Shown piece by piece: positions 19,392 through 30,054 of a stretch of 64,000 bases of DNA. The stretch lies in assembly GCF_029223585.1 (NCBI RefSeq), contig NZ_CP119423.1, positions 310,001 through 374,000 of the forward strand. Reading direction: 5' to 3'. The DNA is from Photobacterium sp. DA100 (lineage in GTDB: Bacteria > Pseudomonadota > Gammaproteobacteria > Enterobacterales > Vibrionaceae). The notes under the pieces were generated by a model, which searched no databases, was not told where the DNA came from, and worked only from the letters and a program-made list of their open reading frames with translations. How positions within the stretch are numbered: position 1 is the first letter of the stretch; each line of letters opens with the position of its first letter. A program made the translations under genes and the position numbers.

Positions 19392-19970
19392 ATGTCGACA
19401 CCGCAACTGTATTTGGCCTCTGGCTCTCCGCGCCGTAAAGAACTTCTGACCCAGCTTGGCTACCAGTTTGAGCGGGTCGTGGTGGATGTTGAAGAGCAGC
19501 ACCAGGCCGGTGAAACGCCCGCCGACTATGTCCAGCGCCTGTCGGTGGACAAGGCTTTGGCCGGAGTCGCGGAGGTCGGCGGCAAGGCACCCGTACTGGG
19601 GGCCGACACCATCGTGGTGGCGGGTGATCGTATCTTGGAAAAGCCCAAGGATTTTGACGATGCCCAGCAGATGCTGCGCCTGCTTTCCGGCACGCGCCAT
19701 CAGGTGATGACGGCAGTGACCGTGGCCAGCGAAGCGCGCCGGGAAACACGTCTGGTGGTGACCGACGTGTGGTTCAAGACGCTGTCAGATAAAGAAATCG
19801 AAGACTACTGGCACAGTGGTGAGCCGCAGGACAAAGCAGGGAGCTACGGCATTCAGGGGATTGGCGGCAAGTTCGTCGAGCGTATCGATGGCAGTTATTA
19901 TGCTGTGGTGGGGTTACCTTTGGTGGAAACCGACATCATGGTTCAAGACTTTTTAGATTTATCAATTTAG
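19392..19970 (+). CDS. yhdE: Maf-type nucleoside triphosphate pyrophosphatase YhdE
   Basis: 192 residues from ATG 19392; ATG 19380 is possible, but known homologues begin just before the [14 protein letters not shown] motif. Maf proteins hydrolyse dTTP, UTP and modified pyrimidine nucleotides to the monophosphate and pyrophosphate. Key blocks are SGSPRR, GADTIV (catalytic Asp), SGTRHQV and the KAGSYGIQG loop near the C-terminus. The YhdE branch fits the gene order mreBCD-yhdE-rng. It lies 8 bases before rng. Confidence 0.93.
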   Translation: MSTPQLYLASGSPRRKELLTQLGYQFERVVVDVEEQHQAGETPADYVQRLSVDKALAGVAEVGGKAPVLGADTIVVAGDRILEKPKDFDDAQQMLRLLSGTRHQVMTAVTVASEARRETRLVVTDVWFKTLSDKEIEDYWHSGEPQDKAGSYGIQGIGGKFVERIDGSYYAVVGLPLVETDIMVQDFLDLSI

Positions 19971-19978
19971 AGGCAACC

Positions 19979-21448
19979 ATGAGCACTGAGCTGCTAATTA
20001 ACGTAACCCCGAGTGAAACGCGAGTCGCCATGATCGAGTCCGGGACCTTGCAGGAAGTTCATATCGAACGTGAATCCAAGCGGGGGATTGTCGGCAATAT
20101 TTACAAGGGGCGCGTCAGCCGCGTCCTGCCGGGGATGCAGGCGGCCTTTGTCGATATCGGCCTTGAAAAAGCCGCATTCCTGCACGCGTCGGATATTGTT
20201 CCGCATACCGAGTGTGTGGCGGAAAACGAAAAACAGCAGTTTCAGGTTCGTGACATTTCAGAACTGGTCCGCCAGGGCCAGGATCTGGTGGTGCAGGTGG
20301 TCAAAGACCCATTGGGTACCAAGGGCGCACGCCTGACCACTGATGTCACCTTGCCATCCCGCTACTTGGTATTTATGCCGGGGGCGAGCCATGTCGGCGT
20401 TTCGCAGCGTATCGAAAGCGAAGAGGAGCGTGAGCGCCTGAAAGCCGTCGTTAACGAGTACTGCGACGATCTGGGCGGCTTCATTATCCGTACCGCCGCC
20501 GAAGGGGCAACGGATGAAGAAATGGCGCAGGATGCCGCATTCCTCAAGCATTTGTGGCGCAAAGTGCTCGAACGTCGCGCTAAATACAAGCCGAAATCCA
20601 TGCTCTACGGTGAGCTTGGCCTGGCGCAGCGTATCTTGCGTGACTTTGTCGGTACCGAACTTGACTGTATCCAGGTTGACTCCCGTTTGGGCTACGAGAA
20701 GCTCAAGGAGTTTACCGATGAGTTTGTACCTGAACTGAGCGATAAGCTGGATTACTATGCCGGCGAGCAGCCGATTTTTGATTTGTTCGATACCGAAAAT
20801 GAAATCCAGCGCTCGCTGGACCGCAAGGTAGAACTGAAATCAGGCGGTTACCTGATCATCGACCAAACCGAAGCGATGACCACGGTCGATATCAACACTG
20901 GTGCCTTTGTCGGTCGCCGTAACCTTGAAGAGACGATCTTCAATACCAATATCGAAGCTACCAAGGCCATTGCCCGCCAGCTTCGCCTGCGCAACCTAGG
21001 CGGGATCATCATTATCGACTTTATCGATATGGCCCACGACGATCACCGTCGCCGGGTATTGATGGCGTTGGAGCAGGCCTTGTCCTACGATAGGGTTAAG
21101 ACCAATATTAACGGCTTCACCCAGCTGGGCCTGGTCGAAATGACCCGTAAGCGTACCCGCGAGAGTATCGAGCACGTCTTGTGTGACACCTGTCCGACCT
21201 GTGAAGGGCGCGGCACCGTGAAAACGGTGGAAAGTGTCTGCTATGAAATTCTGCGTGAAATTACCCGGGTCAACCGTGCCTACGATGCCGATCGGTTTGT
21301 CGTCTATGTGTCTCCGGCTGTGGCCGAAGCCCTCGCCGGCGATGAGTACCATGCCCTTGCCGAGCTGGAAGTGTTCATTGGCAAGCAGGTGAAAATCAAA
21401 GCGGAGCCGCTGTACGTTCAAGAACAGTTTGACGTCGTGATGATGTAA
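19979..21448 (+). CDS. rng: Ribonuclease G
   Basis: 489 residues, the length of RNase G rather than RNase E. The N-terminal S1 domain contains NIYKGRVSRVLPGMQAAFVD; the DNase-I-like catalytic domain has the VDINTGAFVG and IIIDFIDM Asp-bearing blocks; the zinc-link is CDTCPTC near residue 405. It is an endoribonuclease that matures the 5' end of 16S rRNA and degrades some mRNAs. It shares the transcript with yhdE and yhdP. Confidence 0.97.
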   Translation: MSTELLINVTPSETRVAMIESGTLQEVHIERESKRGIVGNIYKGRVSRVLPGMQAAFVDIGLEKAAFLHASDIVPHTECVAENEKQQFQVRDISELVRQGQDLVVQVVKDPLGTKGARLTTDVTLPSRYLVFMPGASHVGVSQRIESEEERERLKAVVNEYCDDLGGFIIRTAAEGATDEEMAQDAAFLKHLWRKVLERRAKYKPKSMLYGELGLAQRILRDFVGTELDCIQVDSRLGYEKLKEFTDEFVPELSDKLDYYAGEQPIFDLFDTENEIQRSLDRKVELKSGGYLIIDQTEAMTTVDINTGAFVGRRNLEETIFNTNIEATKAIARQLRLRNLGGIIIIDFIDMAHDDHRRRVLMALEQALSYDRVKTNINGFTQLGLVEMTRKRTRESIEHVLCDTCPTCEGRGTVKTVESVCYEILREITRVNRAYDADRFVVYVSPAVAEALAGDEYHALAELEVFIGKQVKIKAEPLYVQEQFDVVMM

Positions 21449-21463
21449 GCGGAGCAATACAGA

Positions 21464-24400
21464 GTGACAACAGTTCCAGTTCGGCTGGCACGTGGATTGA
21501 TGTGGCTGGTACTGACAGTGTTGGTACTGGCCGCTGTTGCGATTAGCGGTCTGCGATTTTATCTTCCCCAGCTCAATGATTACCGTGAACCTATCCGCCA
21601 ATGGGCCTCGGCGCAGATTGATATGGATCTCGAGGTTGACTTGGTTGAGGGGCACTGGCGCAACTTTGGCCCATCATTGGTGCTGCAAGGGGTGAAGGTT
21701 AACCTGCCGGGGGCTCCCGAGTCGCTGGTCAAGGTGGGCGATGTCTCGATGCAGCTCGATATGCTGGGTTCGGTACTGAGTCTCCGCCCGGTCTTCCAGG
21801 ATATCCGCATTGATGAGCTGAGCCTGGATCTCACCCGTCTATCGGGCAGCGGGAGCGACGATAGCGCCAGCTCCGAGCGCAGCCAAATGGCGACCATCGA
21901 GCGGATTGAGGAGTTGCTGTTTGTCCAGCTGGGCCAGTTTTCGGTCCGCAATTCCGATATTACTCTGATGTCACCGGCCGATGAGAAGCTGACGGTCGAC
22001 ATCAAGGAGCTGAAGTGGGATACCCATAACCGTCAGCGCCGGGCGGAAGGGATTGTCAGTATTGCCGATACCCATTTCAGCCAAATGCAAGTGATTGCTA
22101 ACCTTTCCGATAACCAGTCATGGGCCAAGATGTCCGGTGACATCTACCTGCAGGCGCGCAATCTGTCGGTAACGCCATGGCTTAACAAGCAGCACCTGAC
22201 CGATGCCAATATTAGCGGCAGTAACCTCAATGCCGAGATCTGGCTGACCCTGTCGAACGGTGCCCTACAGCAGAGCCTGGCTAAGTTTGATGATAGCTTC
22301 TTGCGCTGGCAGCTCGGCGAAGACAAGCACCAGTTCCGGGTGAGGCAGGGCTTGGTGAAGCTGCAGCCGCTGGAAAATGAGAACGGCGAGCCGGGCTGGC
22401 GTATCGACAGTGATCAGATGGTATTGGAGACCGATGGTACTCCTTGGCCAGCCTTTGATATCGCAGCTCGCTGGCTGCCTGATGACTGGATCCTGGCTGC
22501 GAGTAACCTTTCTCTCGAGAACCTGCAGCCGTTTGTCACTTTCTTACCCGATGACAGTGAGCTGGTGGATGTATTATCGACGTTGCAGCCTTCTGGCCAG
22601 ATCAGCGATATCCGTGTGGCTAGCAGCGCGGGCAATGCGCCGCAGTTTTCTTTCCGTGTTAGCCAGCTTGGCCTGAAGCAGTGGGAATTGCTGCCGGGGA
22701 TCCACAAACTGGATGCGGTTGTGGCCGGTGACACCCAGGGTGGCCGTGCCATAGTGAACCTGCAAGATGATGAACTGCCGTACGGCGAAGTCTTCCAGGC
22801 ACCGCTCAAAATCAAAGCTGCGGATGTGACCGCTTACTGGCAGGTTGGGGATGATGGCTGGCGTTTGTGGAGCGACAAAATTGATGTGGCGACGCCACAC
22901 CTCAAGGTGGACGGCCAGTTCCGGCTGGACTTCCCGGCCGATGCCCCGTCTTGGCTGTCATTCTATGGTGAAGCCAGCCTGAATAATGCCGGCGAAACCT
23001 GGCGCTACCTGCCGACTTTGGCGCTGGGCCGCAGTTTGACCGACTACTTGTCGGCGGCGATCCGCGGTGGTCAGGCCAAATCGGCCCAGTTGCTGTGGTA
23101 CGGCGAGCTGGCCGATTTCCCCTATGGCAACCATGACGGGGTATTCCAGGCATTTGTACCATTGCGCAATGGTAAATTCAGTTTCGATACCGCCTGGCCT
23201 GAGCTGACTGATCTCAAGCTTGATCTGTTGTTTGAAAATGACTTTATGTACCTCGATGCCACGCATGCCAAGACTATGGGGGCGACGGCCTCTAGAGTGA
23301 CTGGCGATGCCGAGCTGAGCGGAGACGGGCACCTGAAATTGACGGTCGATGTGGCGGCGGATGGCGAGCAGGTACGGGACTACATGCTGGCGACCCCGCT
23401 GGTGGACTCGGTGGGGGCGGCGCTGACGACGGTGCAGGTCGGTGGCCCGGTGACCTCTCGGTTCAAGCTCGATATTCCTTTTGATGGCAGTGATGTTAGG
23501 GCGTGGGGCAGCGCCGAGTTGACGGACAACCAGGTACGCTTGGATGCGCCGCCGCTCTTCCTTGAAGGGGCTAGCGGAATTATCAGTTTCGATGATGATA
23601 AGGTCTCGGCGGAGCAAATCACGGCGAAGCTATTGGCGCAACCGGTGAATGTGGGCTTTACCGGCAACAGTGTGGCCGATGGCTACCGGGTCGATGTCGC
23701 GCTTGATGGTGACTGGCAGGTCGAGACCTTGCAGCAGCAGGTGCAGGACCCATTGCTGGCTGACGTAACGGGCCGAAGCCGTTGGCAGGGTACTGTCGGG
23801 GTTGATCTCAATGATACCGGCTTTGAATATCAAGTTGGTATTGAGGCGGCCCTGGCCCAGGCTGTGAGCACGCTGCCTTATCCGCTAGCTCTGGCTGCCG
23901 GTAGCCCGGAGGTGTTCAAGCTGGATGTCACCGGCAACGGGCAAGCTCTGGTCGGTAAGGCGTCCCTGCCTGGGGTGGCGTATCAAGCCAAGATTAATCT
24001 GGCAGAGGAAAAGCTCAAAATCGATGCTAGCCAAATGGCGATTGGTCCCACCGCCTTACTGCCGCTCAAACATGGTGAGCATGGCTTGGATATTGTGGCC
24101 GACCAGGTCGATGGCGACCGCTGGGTTGAGCTGATTTCGGCGGTACATGACAAGGTCGAAGCCGAGGCGGCAGCTGGCGGTGTGTCTGTCAAACCGGATA
24201 TTCCTGTTCCCACACGGATTGAAGCCAAGGTTCGCCAGCTGAAATTGGCGTCATTGGACTGGAATCGGGTCGACTTTTCGGCCGATCGGCTGGCCGATAT
24301 CTGGCGTTTTCATCTCGACAGCCGGGAGGCAAAAGGCCAAGCGCGTTGGCCGGAAGGGCTACCGTTGGATTTGACTATCGATAGTTTCCACTTGAACTTG

Positions 24401-25348
24401 CCGCAAGTTGGCGGTGCCGAGCCGAAGGAAAAGTACCGGCCCCAGCGCGATGTGCCGGCGGCGACCGATTTTGATCGTAGTATGATGGCAAATATGCCGG
24501 AAATCGATCTGGTGCTGCACGATGCTTGGTTGCAGGGCTACAGTCTCGGTGAGGTGTCCGGCAAGCTGCGCCGTGAGGGCAATATGCTGGAGCTGAGAAA
24601 CTTCACGGTCGACTCTGGGGCCACGTCGCTCAATCTTGATGGCCACTGGAGCCTTGATGGCGATCGCAGCGAGACCCAGATTGCATTTGATATTGATGGC
24701 CAGAACAGTTCGGATCTGATGGGGCGCTTTGGGATTACTGGCGGGATCCAGGGGGCAAAATTCAGCACCTACGCTTCTATTCAGTGGCAAGGTGCGCCTT
24801 GGTCCATGCACCGTGAAACCTTAACCGGCGAGCTGAAGTCGGAAACCGGGCAGGGGATCATCAGTGATATCGGTGGTGCCGGTCGCCTGCTGGGCTTGTT
24901 CAGCATTGATTCGCTGATCCGCCGGATGCAGCTCGACTTCTCGGGGATTTTCGACGAGGGCCTGGCTTTCAACTATATCCGGGGGAGCGGGCGAATTGAA
25001 AATGGCCAGTTTGAGACCGACAATATTAAGATGCAGGCACTTGCGGGTGACATGTTTATTCGCGGAAGTGCTAATCTTGTCAATGAGACAGTGGATGCGA
25101 GGGTGAGATTCATTCCTGATTTTACATCAGGAATTCCAGTGCTTACCGCGTTTGCGGTGGCACCTCAAACCGCTATTTATGTCTTTGCTATCTCAACAGC
25201 ACTCTCACCGGTTCTGGATGTCTTTACCCAAGTTAACTATGTGGTGAAAGGGCCGATTGACGCGCCGGTGGTGACCGAGCAGTCGCGCTTTACTGGCGAG
25301 TACAATGTTTCAGAGATGCTAAAAGGCAAAGATAAGGAAGCAAAATAA
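21464..25348 (+). CDS. yhdP: AsmA-like phospholipid transport protein YhdP
   Basis: 1294 residues from GTG 21464. One N-terminal membrane segment (about 12-35) is followed by a very long beta-groove region of the AsmA/DUF3971 type and a C-terminal domain ending near the FTGEYNVSEM block. YhdP, TamB and YdbH together carry phospholipids from the inner to the outer membrane across the periplasm. Length and position after rng match the family. No disruption is seen. Confidence 0.94.
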   Translation: MTTVPVRLARGLMWLVLTVLVLAAVAISGLRFYLPQLNDYREPIRQWASAQIDMDLEVDLVEGHWRNFGPSLVLQGVKVNLPGAPESLVKVGDVSMQLDMLGSVLSLRPVFQDIRIDELSLDLTRLSGSGSDDSASSERSQMATIERIEELLFVQLGQFSVRNSDITLMSPADEKLTVDIKELKWDTHNRQRRAEGIVSIADTHFSQMQVIANLSDNQSWAKMSGDIYLQARNLSVTPWLNKQHLTDANISGSNLNAEIWLTLSNGALQQSLAKFDDSFLRWQLGEDKHQFRVRQGLVKLQPLENENGEPGWRIDSDQMVLETDGTPWPAFDIAARWLPDDWILAASNLSLENLQPFVTFLPDDSELVDVLSTLQPSGQISDIRVASSAGNAPQFSFRVSQLGLKQWELLPGIHKLDAVVAGDTQGGRAIVNLQDDELPYGEVFQAPLKIKAADVTAYWQVGDDGWRLWSDKIDVATPHLKVDGQFRLDFPADAPSWLSFYGEASLNNAGETWRYLPTLALGRSLTDYLSAAIRGGQAKSAQLLWYGELADFPYGNHDGVFQAFVPLRNGKFSFDTAWPELTDLKLDLLFENDFMYLDATHAKTMGATASRVTGDAELSGDGHLKLTVDVAADGEQVRDYMLATPLVDSVGAALTTVQVGGPVTSRFKLDIPFDGSDVRAWGSAELTDNQVRLDAPPLFLEGASGIISFDDDKVSAEQITAKLLAQPVNVGFTGNSVADGYRVDVALDGDWQVETLQQQVQDPLLADVTGRSRWQGTVGVDLNDTGFEYQVGIEAALAQAVSTLPYPLALAAGSPEVFKLDVTGNGQALVGKASLPGVAYQAKINLAEEKLKIDASQMAIGPTALLPLKHGEHGLDIVADQVDGDRWVELISAVHDKVEAEAAAGGVSVKPDIPVPTRIEAKVRQLKLASLDWNRVDFSADRLADIWRFHLDSREAKGQARWPEGLPLDLTIDSFHLNLPQVGGAEPKEKYRPQRDVPAATDFDRSMMANMPEIDLVLHDAWLQGYSLGEVSGKLRREGNMLELRNFTVDSGATSLNLDGHWSLDGDRSETQIAFDIDGQNSSDLMGRFGITGGIQGAKFSTYASIQWQGAPWSMHRETLTGELKSETGQGIISDIGGAGRLLGLFSIDSLIRRMQLDFSGIFDEGLAFNYIRGSGRIENGQFETDNIKMQALAGDMFIRGSANLVNETVDARVRFIPDFTSGIPVLTAFAVAPQTAIYVFAISTALSPVLDVFTQVNYVVKGPIDAPVVTEQSRFTGEYNVSEMLKGKDKEAK

Positions 25349-25361
25349 CAACAATACCCGC

Positions 25362-25385
25362 CAAGCTACCGAGACAGGTAGCTTG
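25362..25385. terminator. Hairpin between yhdP and the nitrilase gene
   Basis: A perfect 9-bp stem (25362-25370 with 25377-25385) and a 6-base loop. No T tract follows, so it is a weak terminator at best and may only tune expression of the downstream gene. Confidence 0.5.
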
Positions 25386-25411
25386 ATAGCGGCAGCAAAG
25401 GGAGAATGCAG

Positions 25412-26236
25412 ATGGCTAAATTCGGTATTGTACAAATGACTTCGGGCGCGGATCCTCAAACCAACCTCAAACACCTGAAGCTGAAACTTAAGGGGCTGCA
25501 GCTGCAGGGGGCCAAACTGGTTGTCACACCGGAAAACTGCCTGGTATTTGGCTCCCGCGAGGATTACCTTGCCCATGCTGAGCCGCTGGGTGAGGGCCCG
25601 ATGCAGGCCGAGGTGGCTGCTTTGGCCCGGCAATTGGGGATCTGGGTATTGATTGGCTCGATGCCTATCCGTCAGCTTGATGGAGCGATTACCACTACCG
25701 CCTTGCTGTTCGATGATCAGGGCCAGCTTCAGGGCCATTACGATAAGCTGCATATGTTTGATGTGGAAATCGACGATGCCCATCACAGCTATCGTGAATC
25801 TGACACTTTCCGCGCCGGCCGCGAAACCAAGGTGATCTCCACGCCATTTGGCAACATTGGTTTATCTATCTGCTATGATGTCAGGTTCCCGCAACTTTAT
25901 GCTGCGTTGCGTGAGCAGGGTGCAGACATTATTGTGGTTCCTGCTGCTTTTACCAAAGTGACCGGTAAGGCGCACTGGGAGTTGCTGCTGCGTGCCCGCG
26001 CGGTGGAAACCCAGTGTTGGATGGTTGCTGCCGCACAGTGGGGAGAGCACAATGAGCAGCGGGAGACCTGGGGCCATTCGATGATTGTCGATCCCTGGGG
26101 GCAGGTTGTTGCTTGCCAGCAACAGGGCACCGGGGTGATGGTGGCCGATGTCGACCTTGATTTGAGCAAGGCGATCAGAACAAACATGCCACTTGTTGAT
26201 CACGCAAGATTTAGTGTTCAGCAACGTGAAGGCTGA
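25412..26236 (+). CDS. Carbon-nitrogen hydrolase, Nit1/Nit2-like
   Basis: 274 residues from ATG 25412. I prefer this over ATG 25406 because GGGAG at 25400-25404 is then spaced by 7 bases. The catalytic triad of the nitrilase superfamily is visible: Glu41 (VTPENC), Lys112 (YDKLHMFD) and Cys154 (LSICYDVRFP). The HMFDVEI and WELLLRARAVETQ blocks match the Nit branch, whose members act as deaminated-glutathione or omega-amidases. The exact substrate is not provable from sequence. It sits between yhdP and tldD. Confidence 0.88.
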   Translation: MAKFGIVQMTSGADPQTNLKHLKLKLKGLQLQGAKLVVTPENCLVFGSREDYLAHAEPLGEGPMQAEVAALARQLGIWVLIGSMPIRQLDGAITTTALLFDDQGQLQGHYDKLHMFDVEIDDAHHSYRESDTFRAGRETKVISTPFGNIGLSICYDVRFPQLYAALREQGADIIVVPAAFTKVTGKAHWELLLRARAVETQCWMVAAAQWGEHNEQRETWGHSMIVDPWGQVVACQQQGTGVMVADVDLDLSKAIRTNMPLVDHARFSVQQREG

Positions 26237-26279
26237 CCGGCAGAGGGGCCGGCTGGCAATGAATATAAGAGCAAATTAA

Positions 26280-27728
26280 ATGACGCTGGAAACTGTAGAA
26301 AACACAATGCTGGCCCAGTCAGGGTTAGGACGTGAAGAGCTAAATCAGGTACTGGGGCTAGTGGCGGCACGCGATGTGGATTATGCCGACATCTATTTCC
26401 AGTCATGCTGGCATGAGTCTCTGGTGCTTGAAGACAGCATCATTAAGGATGGCTCTTTTAACATTGACCGTGGTGTTGGTGTCAGGGCGGTGTCTGGCGA
26501 GAAGACAGGCTTCGCTTATTCTGATCAAATCAATCAGCTTGCTTTGCAGCAATCTGCCAAGGCAGCTCGCGGTATTACCCGAAGCGGTGGTAATGGCCAG
26601 GTTAAGGCTTTTGTCCCTGTTACGGCTCAAGGGATCTATGCACCGGTTAACCCGCTGGACAGCTTCGACAAGTACCAGAAGATCGCTCTGCTAGAGGAAA
26701 TCGACCGCTATATCCGCACCAAAGAGCCGCTGGTTAAAGAAGTATCGGTGAGCATCAACGGTGTCTATGAGCAGGTGCTGGTTGCCGCTCTGGACGGTAC
26801 CTATGCGGCGGATATCCGCCCGCTGGTTCGCCTTTCTATCAGCGTGTTGATCGAAAAAGGTGACAAGCGTGAGCATGGCAGTGCCGGTGGTGGTGGCCGC
26901 TACGGCTACGAATATTTCCAGACCGAGGAAGGCAATGGTAAGTCGGTGGCTCTGAATTATGCCGACGAGGCAATTCGTCAGGCGCTGATCAATATCGATG
27001 CCGATGAGGCGCCGGCGGGTGCCATGCCGGTCGTGCTGGGTGCCGGCTGGCCGGGCGTATTGCTTCACGAAGCGGTAGGCCATGGCTTGGAAGGCGACTT
27101 CAACCGCAAGGGCTCGTCGATGTTCTCGGGCCAGTTGGGGCAGCAAGTGACCTCTAGCCTGTGTACCATCGTCGATGACGGTACCCTGAAAGACCGCCGA
27201 GGCTCGCTCAACATCGATGATGAAGGGACTCCGGGCCAGTACAACGTGCTGGTCGAGGGCGGCAAGCTCAAGGGCTATATGCAGGATAAGCTCAATGCGC
27301 GCTTGATGGGTGTGGCCCCAACGGGTAACGGGCGCCGTGAGTCCTACGCTCACTTGCCGATGCCGCGGATGACCAATACCTACATGCTGCCGGGTGAGCA
27401 TTCGCCGGAAGAGATCATTGCCAGTGTGAAGCAAGGTGTCTATGCGCCGAACTTTGGTGGTGGCCAGGTAGATATTACTTCCGGTAAGTTTGTGTTCTCG
27501 GCATCCGAAGCTTACCTGATCGAAAACGGTAAGATCACCCGTCCAATTAAGGGGGCGACCCTGATCGGTAGTGGTATCGAGGCGATGCAGCAGGTGTCGA
27601 TGGTCGGTAACGATCTGGATATCGACCGAGGTGTCGGTGTGTGCGGTAAAGCCGGCCAGAGTGTCCCGGTCGGTGTTGGCCAGCCAACCTTGAAAGTCGA
27701 GTCGATGACCGTCGGCGGCACCCAGTAA
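26280..27728 (+). CDS. tldD: Metalloprotease TldD
   Basis: 482 residues. The zinc motif HEAVGH (His263, Glu264, His268) lies in the conserved [18 protein letters not shown] region. TldD forms a heterodimer with PmbA (TldE) that degrades unfolded peptides, matures microcin-type peptides and removes CcdA in enterobacteria. Its partner pmbA lies 0.7 kb downstream, separated only by darP on the other strand. A terminator follows. Confidence 0.97.
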   Translation: MTLETVENTMLAQSGLGREELNQVLGLVAARDVDYADIYFQSCWHESLVLEDSIIKDGSFNIDRGVGVRAVSGEKTGFAYSDQINQLALQQSAKAARGITRSGGNGQVKAFVPVTAQGIYAPVNPLDSFDKYQKIALLEEIDRYIRTKEPLVKEVSVSINGVYEQVLVAALDGTYAADIRPLVRLSISVLIEKGDKREHGSAGGGGRYGYEYFQTEEGNGKSVALNYADEAIRQALINIDADEAPAGAMPVVLGAGWPGVLLHEAVGHGLEGDFNRKGSSMFSGQLGQQVTSSLCTIVDDGTLKDRRGSLNIDDEGTPGQYNVLVEGGKLKGYMQDKLNARLMGVAPTGNGRRESYAHLPMPRMTNTYMLPGEHSPEEIIASVKQGVYAPNFGGGQVDITSGKFVFSASEAYLIENGKITRPIKGATLIGSGIEAMQQVSMVGNDLDIDRGVGVCGKAGQSVPVGVGQPTLKVESMTVGGTQ

Positions 27729-27733
27729 AAGAA

Positions 27734-27757
27734 AAGCCAGCGCAAGCTGGCTTTTTT
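27734..27757 (+). terminator. tldD terminator
   Basis: An 8-bp stem (27734-27741 with 27746-27753) with a GCAA tetraloop, followed by a run of T. It also lies just past the darP stop on the other strand, so it may serve both converging genes. Confidence 0.9.
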
Positions 27758-27772
27758 AATCAATTCTGCCCC

Positions 27773-28297
27773 TTAGTCTTCCAGGTACAATTCTTTGAGG
27801 TACTGGAAAATCTCGCGGTAGGCTTTGGGTGGCTTGTTCTGGGCCTTTTCCTTGTTGGCTTGGCGTACCAGCTGGCGCAGGTGCTGGCGGTCGGCGTCTG
27901 GGTGATCAACCAAGATGGCATTAATCATGCTATCGCCATTTTCAATCAACTTATCACGCTTTTGTTCCAGCTTCTTCAGCTCGGCGGTCGCTTGGTTGTG
28001 CTTGTTGTTCAGCTTATCCAACGCAGCCTGGATCGGCTCAACTTCTACCTGACGCATTAGTTTACCGATGCGTTGCAGTTGGCGGCGGCGCGCTTCTTTG
28101 CTAAAGCGCTGGGCGTCTTTGATCGCCTCCAGCATCTCTTCATCGAGAGGTATCTTTGCAAGAGCATTGGGTTTTAGGTCAACAAGCTGCTCACCTAGCT
28201 TTTGCAGGGCTTCCATGTCGCGTTTCATCTCGGATTTACTTACCCAGATGATTTCTTCTTCGGGTTCCCATGGGGCTTTTTGATTTTTACGGCTCAT
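27773..28297 (-). CDS. darP: Ribosome assembly protein DarP (YjgA, DUF615)
   Basis: 174 residues, highly charged and largely helical, with the [21 protein letters not shown] block that marks the DUF615 family and a [15 protein letters not shown] block near the C-terminus. DarP helps late maturation of the 50S subunit, near the peptidyl transferase centre. It converges on tldD and diverges from pmbA. The upstream gap of 170 bases to the pmbA start must carry both promoters. Confidence 0.93.
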   Translation of the reverse strand: MSRKNQKAPWEPEEEIIWVSKSEMKRDMEALQKLGEQLVDLKPNALAKIPLDEEMLEAIKDAQRFSKEARRRQLQRIGKLMRQVEVEPIQAALDKLNNKHNQATAELKKLEQKRDKLIENGDSMINAILVDHPDADRQHLRQLVRQANKEKAQNKPPKAYREIFQYLKELYLED

Positions 28298-28467
28298 AAC
28301 AGGCTCATGACAATTGCATTTGAGTTTTATTTTACCAGTTTAATCGTGATTTGGGGCGCAAAATCCACCTAGGCAGTGTTATCCTAAGAGTAATACCAAT
28401 TTCATTGGCTTACCTTTCAAGCTGCCAGGCAGATCTGGGGGGAAGGGCCATTTTCGAGACGATAAGT

Positions 28468-29811
28468 ATGGACGTGAGAGAACAGGTTGCCCAGCAGCGT
28501 GTGGAATTAGAGGCCGCTGTGGCAAAGGCACTTGAAGTGGCTGGCAAGCAAGCGGATGCAGCGGAAGTTGCCATCAATAAAACTACAGGGATCAGCGTAT
28601 CGACCCGGATGTGCGAAGTCGAGAACGTTGAGTTCAACAGCGACGGAGCCCTTGGGATCACTGTATACCGTGGCCAGCGAAAAGGGAGCGCGTCGACTTC
28701 CGATTTGAGCGAGCAGGCTATTGCCCAAACGGTTGCTGCGGCACTGGATATCGCCCGTTATACTTCCGAAGATCCGTTTGCCGGCCCTGGCCCAGCAGAG
28801 CTGATGGCCAAGGACATCCCTGATTTGGATCTGTTCCATCCGGATGAGCCGGAGCCGGACCACGCTGCCGAGATCGCTGCCCGTGCCGAGCAGGCGGCAC
28901 TGGAGTTTGACCCTAGGATCAAGCAGAGCGATGGTGCCAGCTACGATAGTCACTACGGTATCCGCGTTTACGGCAACAGCCACGGTATGTTGGCCAGCTA
29001 CGCCTCGAGTCGCCACAGCACCAGTTGCTGTGTAATCGCCGAAGGCAAGAATGGCGAGATGGAGCGGGATTACAGCTATACCACTGCCCGCCGAGTCTGT
29101 GATTTGTGGACGCCGGAAACGGTCGGCCAGCATGCGGCAGAGCGTACTGCCTGCCGGGTTGATCCGCAAAAGCTATCAACCCGCGAAGCCCCGGTGATGT
29201 TCGCAGCTGATATTGCCACCGGCATGTTCGGTCATTTGGTGATGGGGATCAGTGGCTCGAACCTGTACCGCAAGTCGTCTTTCTTGCTTGATAAGCTGGG
29301 TGAGCAAATTTTCCCTGAATGGCTCAACATCAGCGAGCGCCCCCATATCCTGCGCGGCATGGCCAGTACGCCATTCGACAGCGAAGGTTTGGCCACTAGA
29401 GACTTGGAGATCATCCAGGACGGCCGACTGCAAACTTACTTGATGACCAGCTACGCTGCCCGCAAGTTGGGCCGCCAGCCAACCGGCCATGCCGGAGGGA
29501 TCCACAACTGGCTGGTTAACTCGACCGGCGAGAGCTTTGAGCAGATGCTTAAGAAGATGGACCGTGGCCTGTTGGTGACCGAGTTGATGGGACAGGGCGT
29601 CAACATCGTCACCGGGGACTATTCCCGCGGCGCGGCCGGTTTCTGGGTCGAGAACGGCCAAATCCAGTACCCGGTCAGCGAGATCACTATTGCCGGTAAC
29701 CTCAAGGATATGATGCAGAACATCGTGGCTATCGGCACCGATACCGAGACCCGTAGTCAGATCCAGACCGGCTCGATGCTGCTTGATAGTATGAAGATAG
29801 CAGGTGAATAG
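28468..29811 (+). CDS. pmbA: TldE/PmbA, partner of TldD
   Basis: 447 residues from ATG 28468, which matches the family length; the reading frame is open to 28351, but the upstream part does not look like protein. It contains the same fold as TldD but no HExxxH motif, as expected for the non-metal subunit. Family blocks such as [19 protein letters not shown] and the C-terminal [12 protein letters not shown] are present. It works with TldD to form the active peptidase. Confidence 0.95.
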   Translation: MDVREQVAQQRVELEAAVAKALEVAGKQADAAEVAINKTTGISVSTRMCEVENVEFNSDGALGITVYRGQRKGSASTSDLSEQAIAQTVAAALDIARYTSEDPFAGPGPAELMAKDIPDLDLFHPDEPEPDHAAEIAARAEQAALEFDPRIKQSDGASYDSHYGIRVYGNSHGMLASYASSRHSTSCCVIAEGKNGEMERDYSYTTARRVCDLWTPETVGQHAAERTACRVDPQKLSTREAPVMFAADIATGMFGHLVMGISGSNLYRKSSFLLDKLGEQIFPEWLNISERPHILRGMASTPFDSEGLATRDLEIIQDGRLQTYLMTSYAARKLGRQPTGHAGGIHNWLVNSTGESFEQMLKKMDRGLLVTELMGQGVNIVTGDYSRGAAGFWVENGQIQYPVSEITIAGNLKDMMQNIVAIGTDTETRSQIQTGSMLLDSMKIAGE

Positions 29812-29826
29812 GGCGTAACCCTATTC
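29806..29826. repeat. Short hairpin overlapping pmbA stop
   Basis: A perfect 8-bp inverted repeat (29806-29813 with 29819-29826) that includes the pmbA stop codon. No T tract follows. It may slow decay of the 3' end; a role in termination is unlikely. Confidence 0.45.
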
Positions 29827-29915
29827 TCCAGATCCTAGGAAGAGCAGGCCCTAGAACCTGGGAAAAGCAAAATCCAAAGCTTTGAATAGAAGTGTATTAG
29901 TGTCTACTTTTTGAA

Positions 29916-29978
29916 GGACCCAGGACCCAGGACCCAGGACCCAGGACCCAGGACCCAGGACCCAGGACCCAGGACCCA
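29916..29978. repeat. Nine tandem copies of GGACCCA
   Basis: Nine perfect copies of the 7-base unit GGACCCA, 63 bases in all, lying between the converging genes pmbA and mgtE. The array ends 11 bases before a strong bidirectional terminator. The unit is not a multiple of three and no credible coding frame crosses it. Perfect identity implies recent slippage or active maintenance. Confidence 0.98.
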
Positions 29979-29989
29979 AAAACAAAAAA

Positions 29990-30017
29990 GCGAGAGCATT
30001 GCTGCTCTCGCTTTTTT
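29990..30017. terminator. Bidirectional terminator between pmbA and mgtE
   Basis: A 9-bp stem (29990-29998 with 30003-30011) and a 4-base loop, flanked by a run of A on the left and a run of T on the right. It can end transcripts from both directions. Confidence 0.92.
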
Positions 30018-30054
30018 ATGTGTGTCTTTTGGACTTAACCGCTACAGAAACTGT

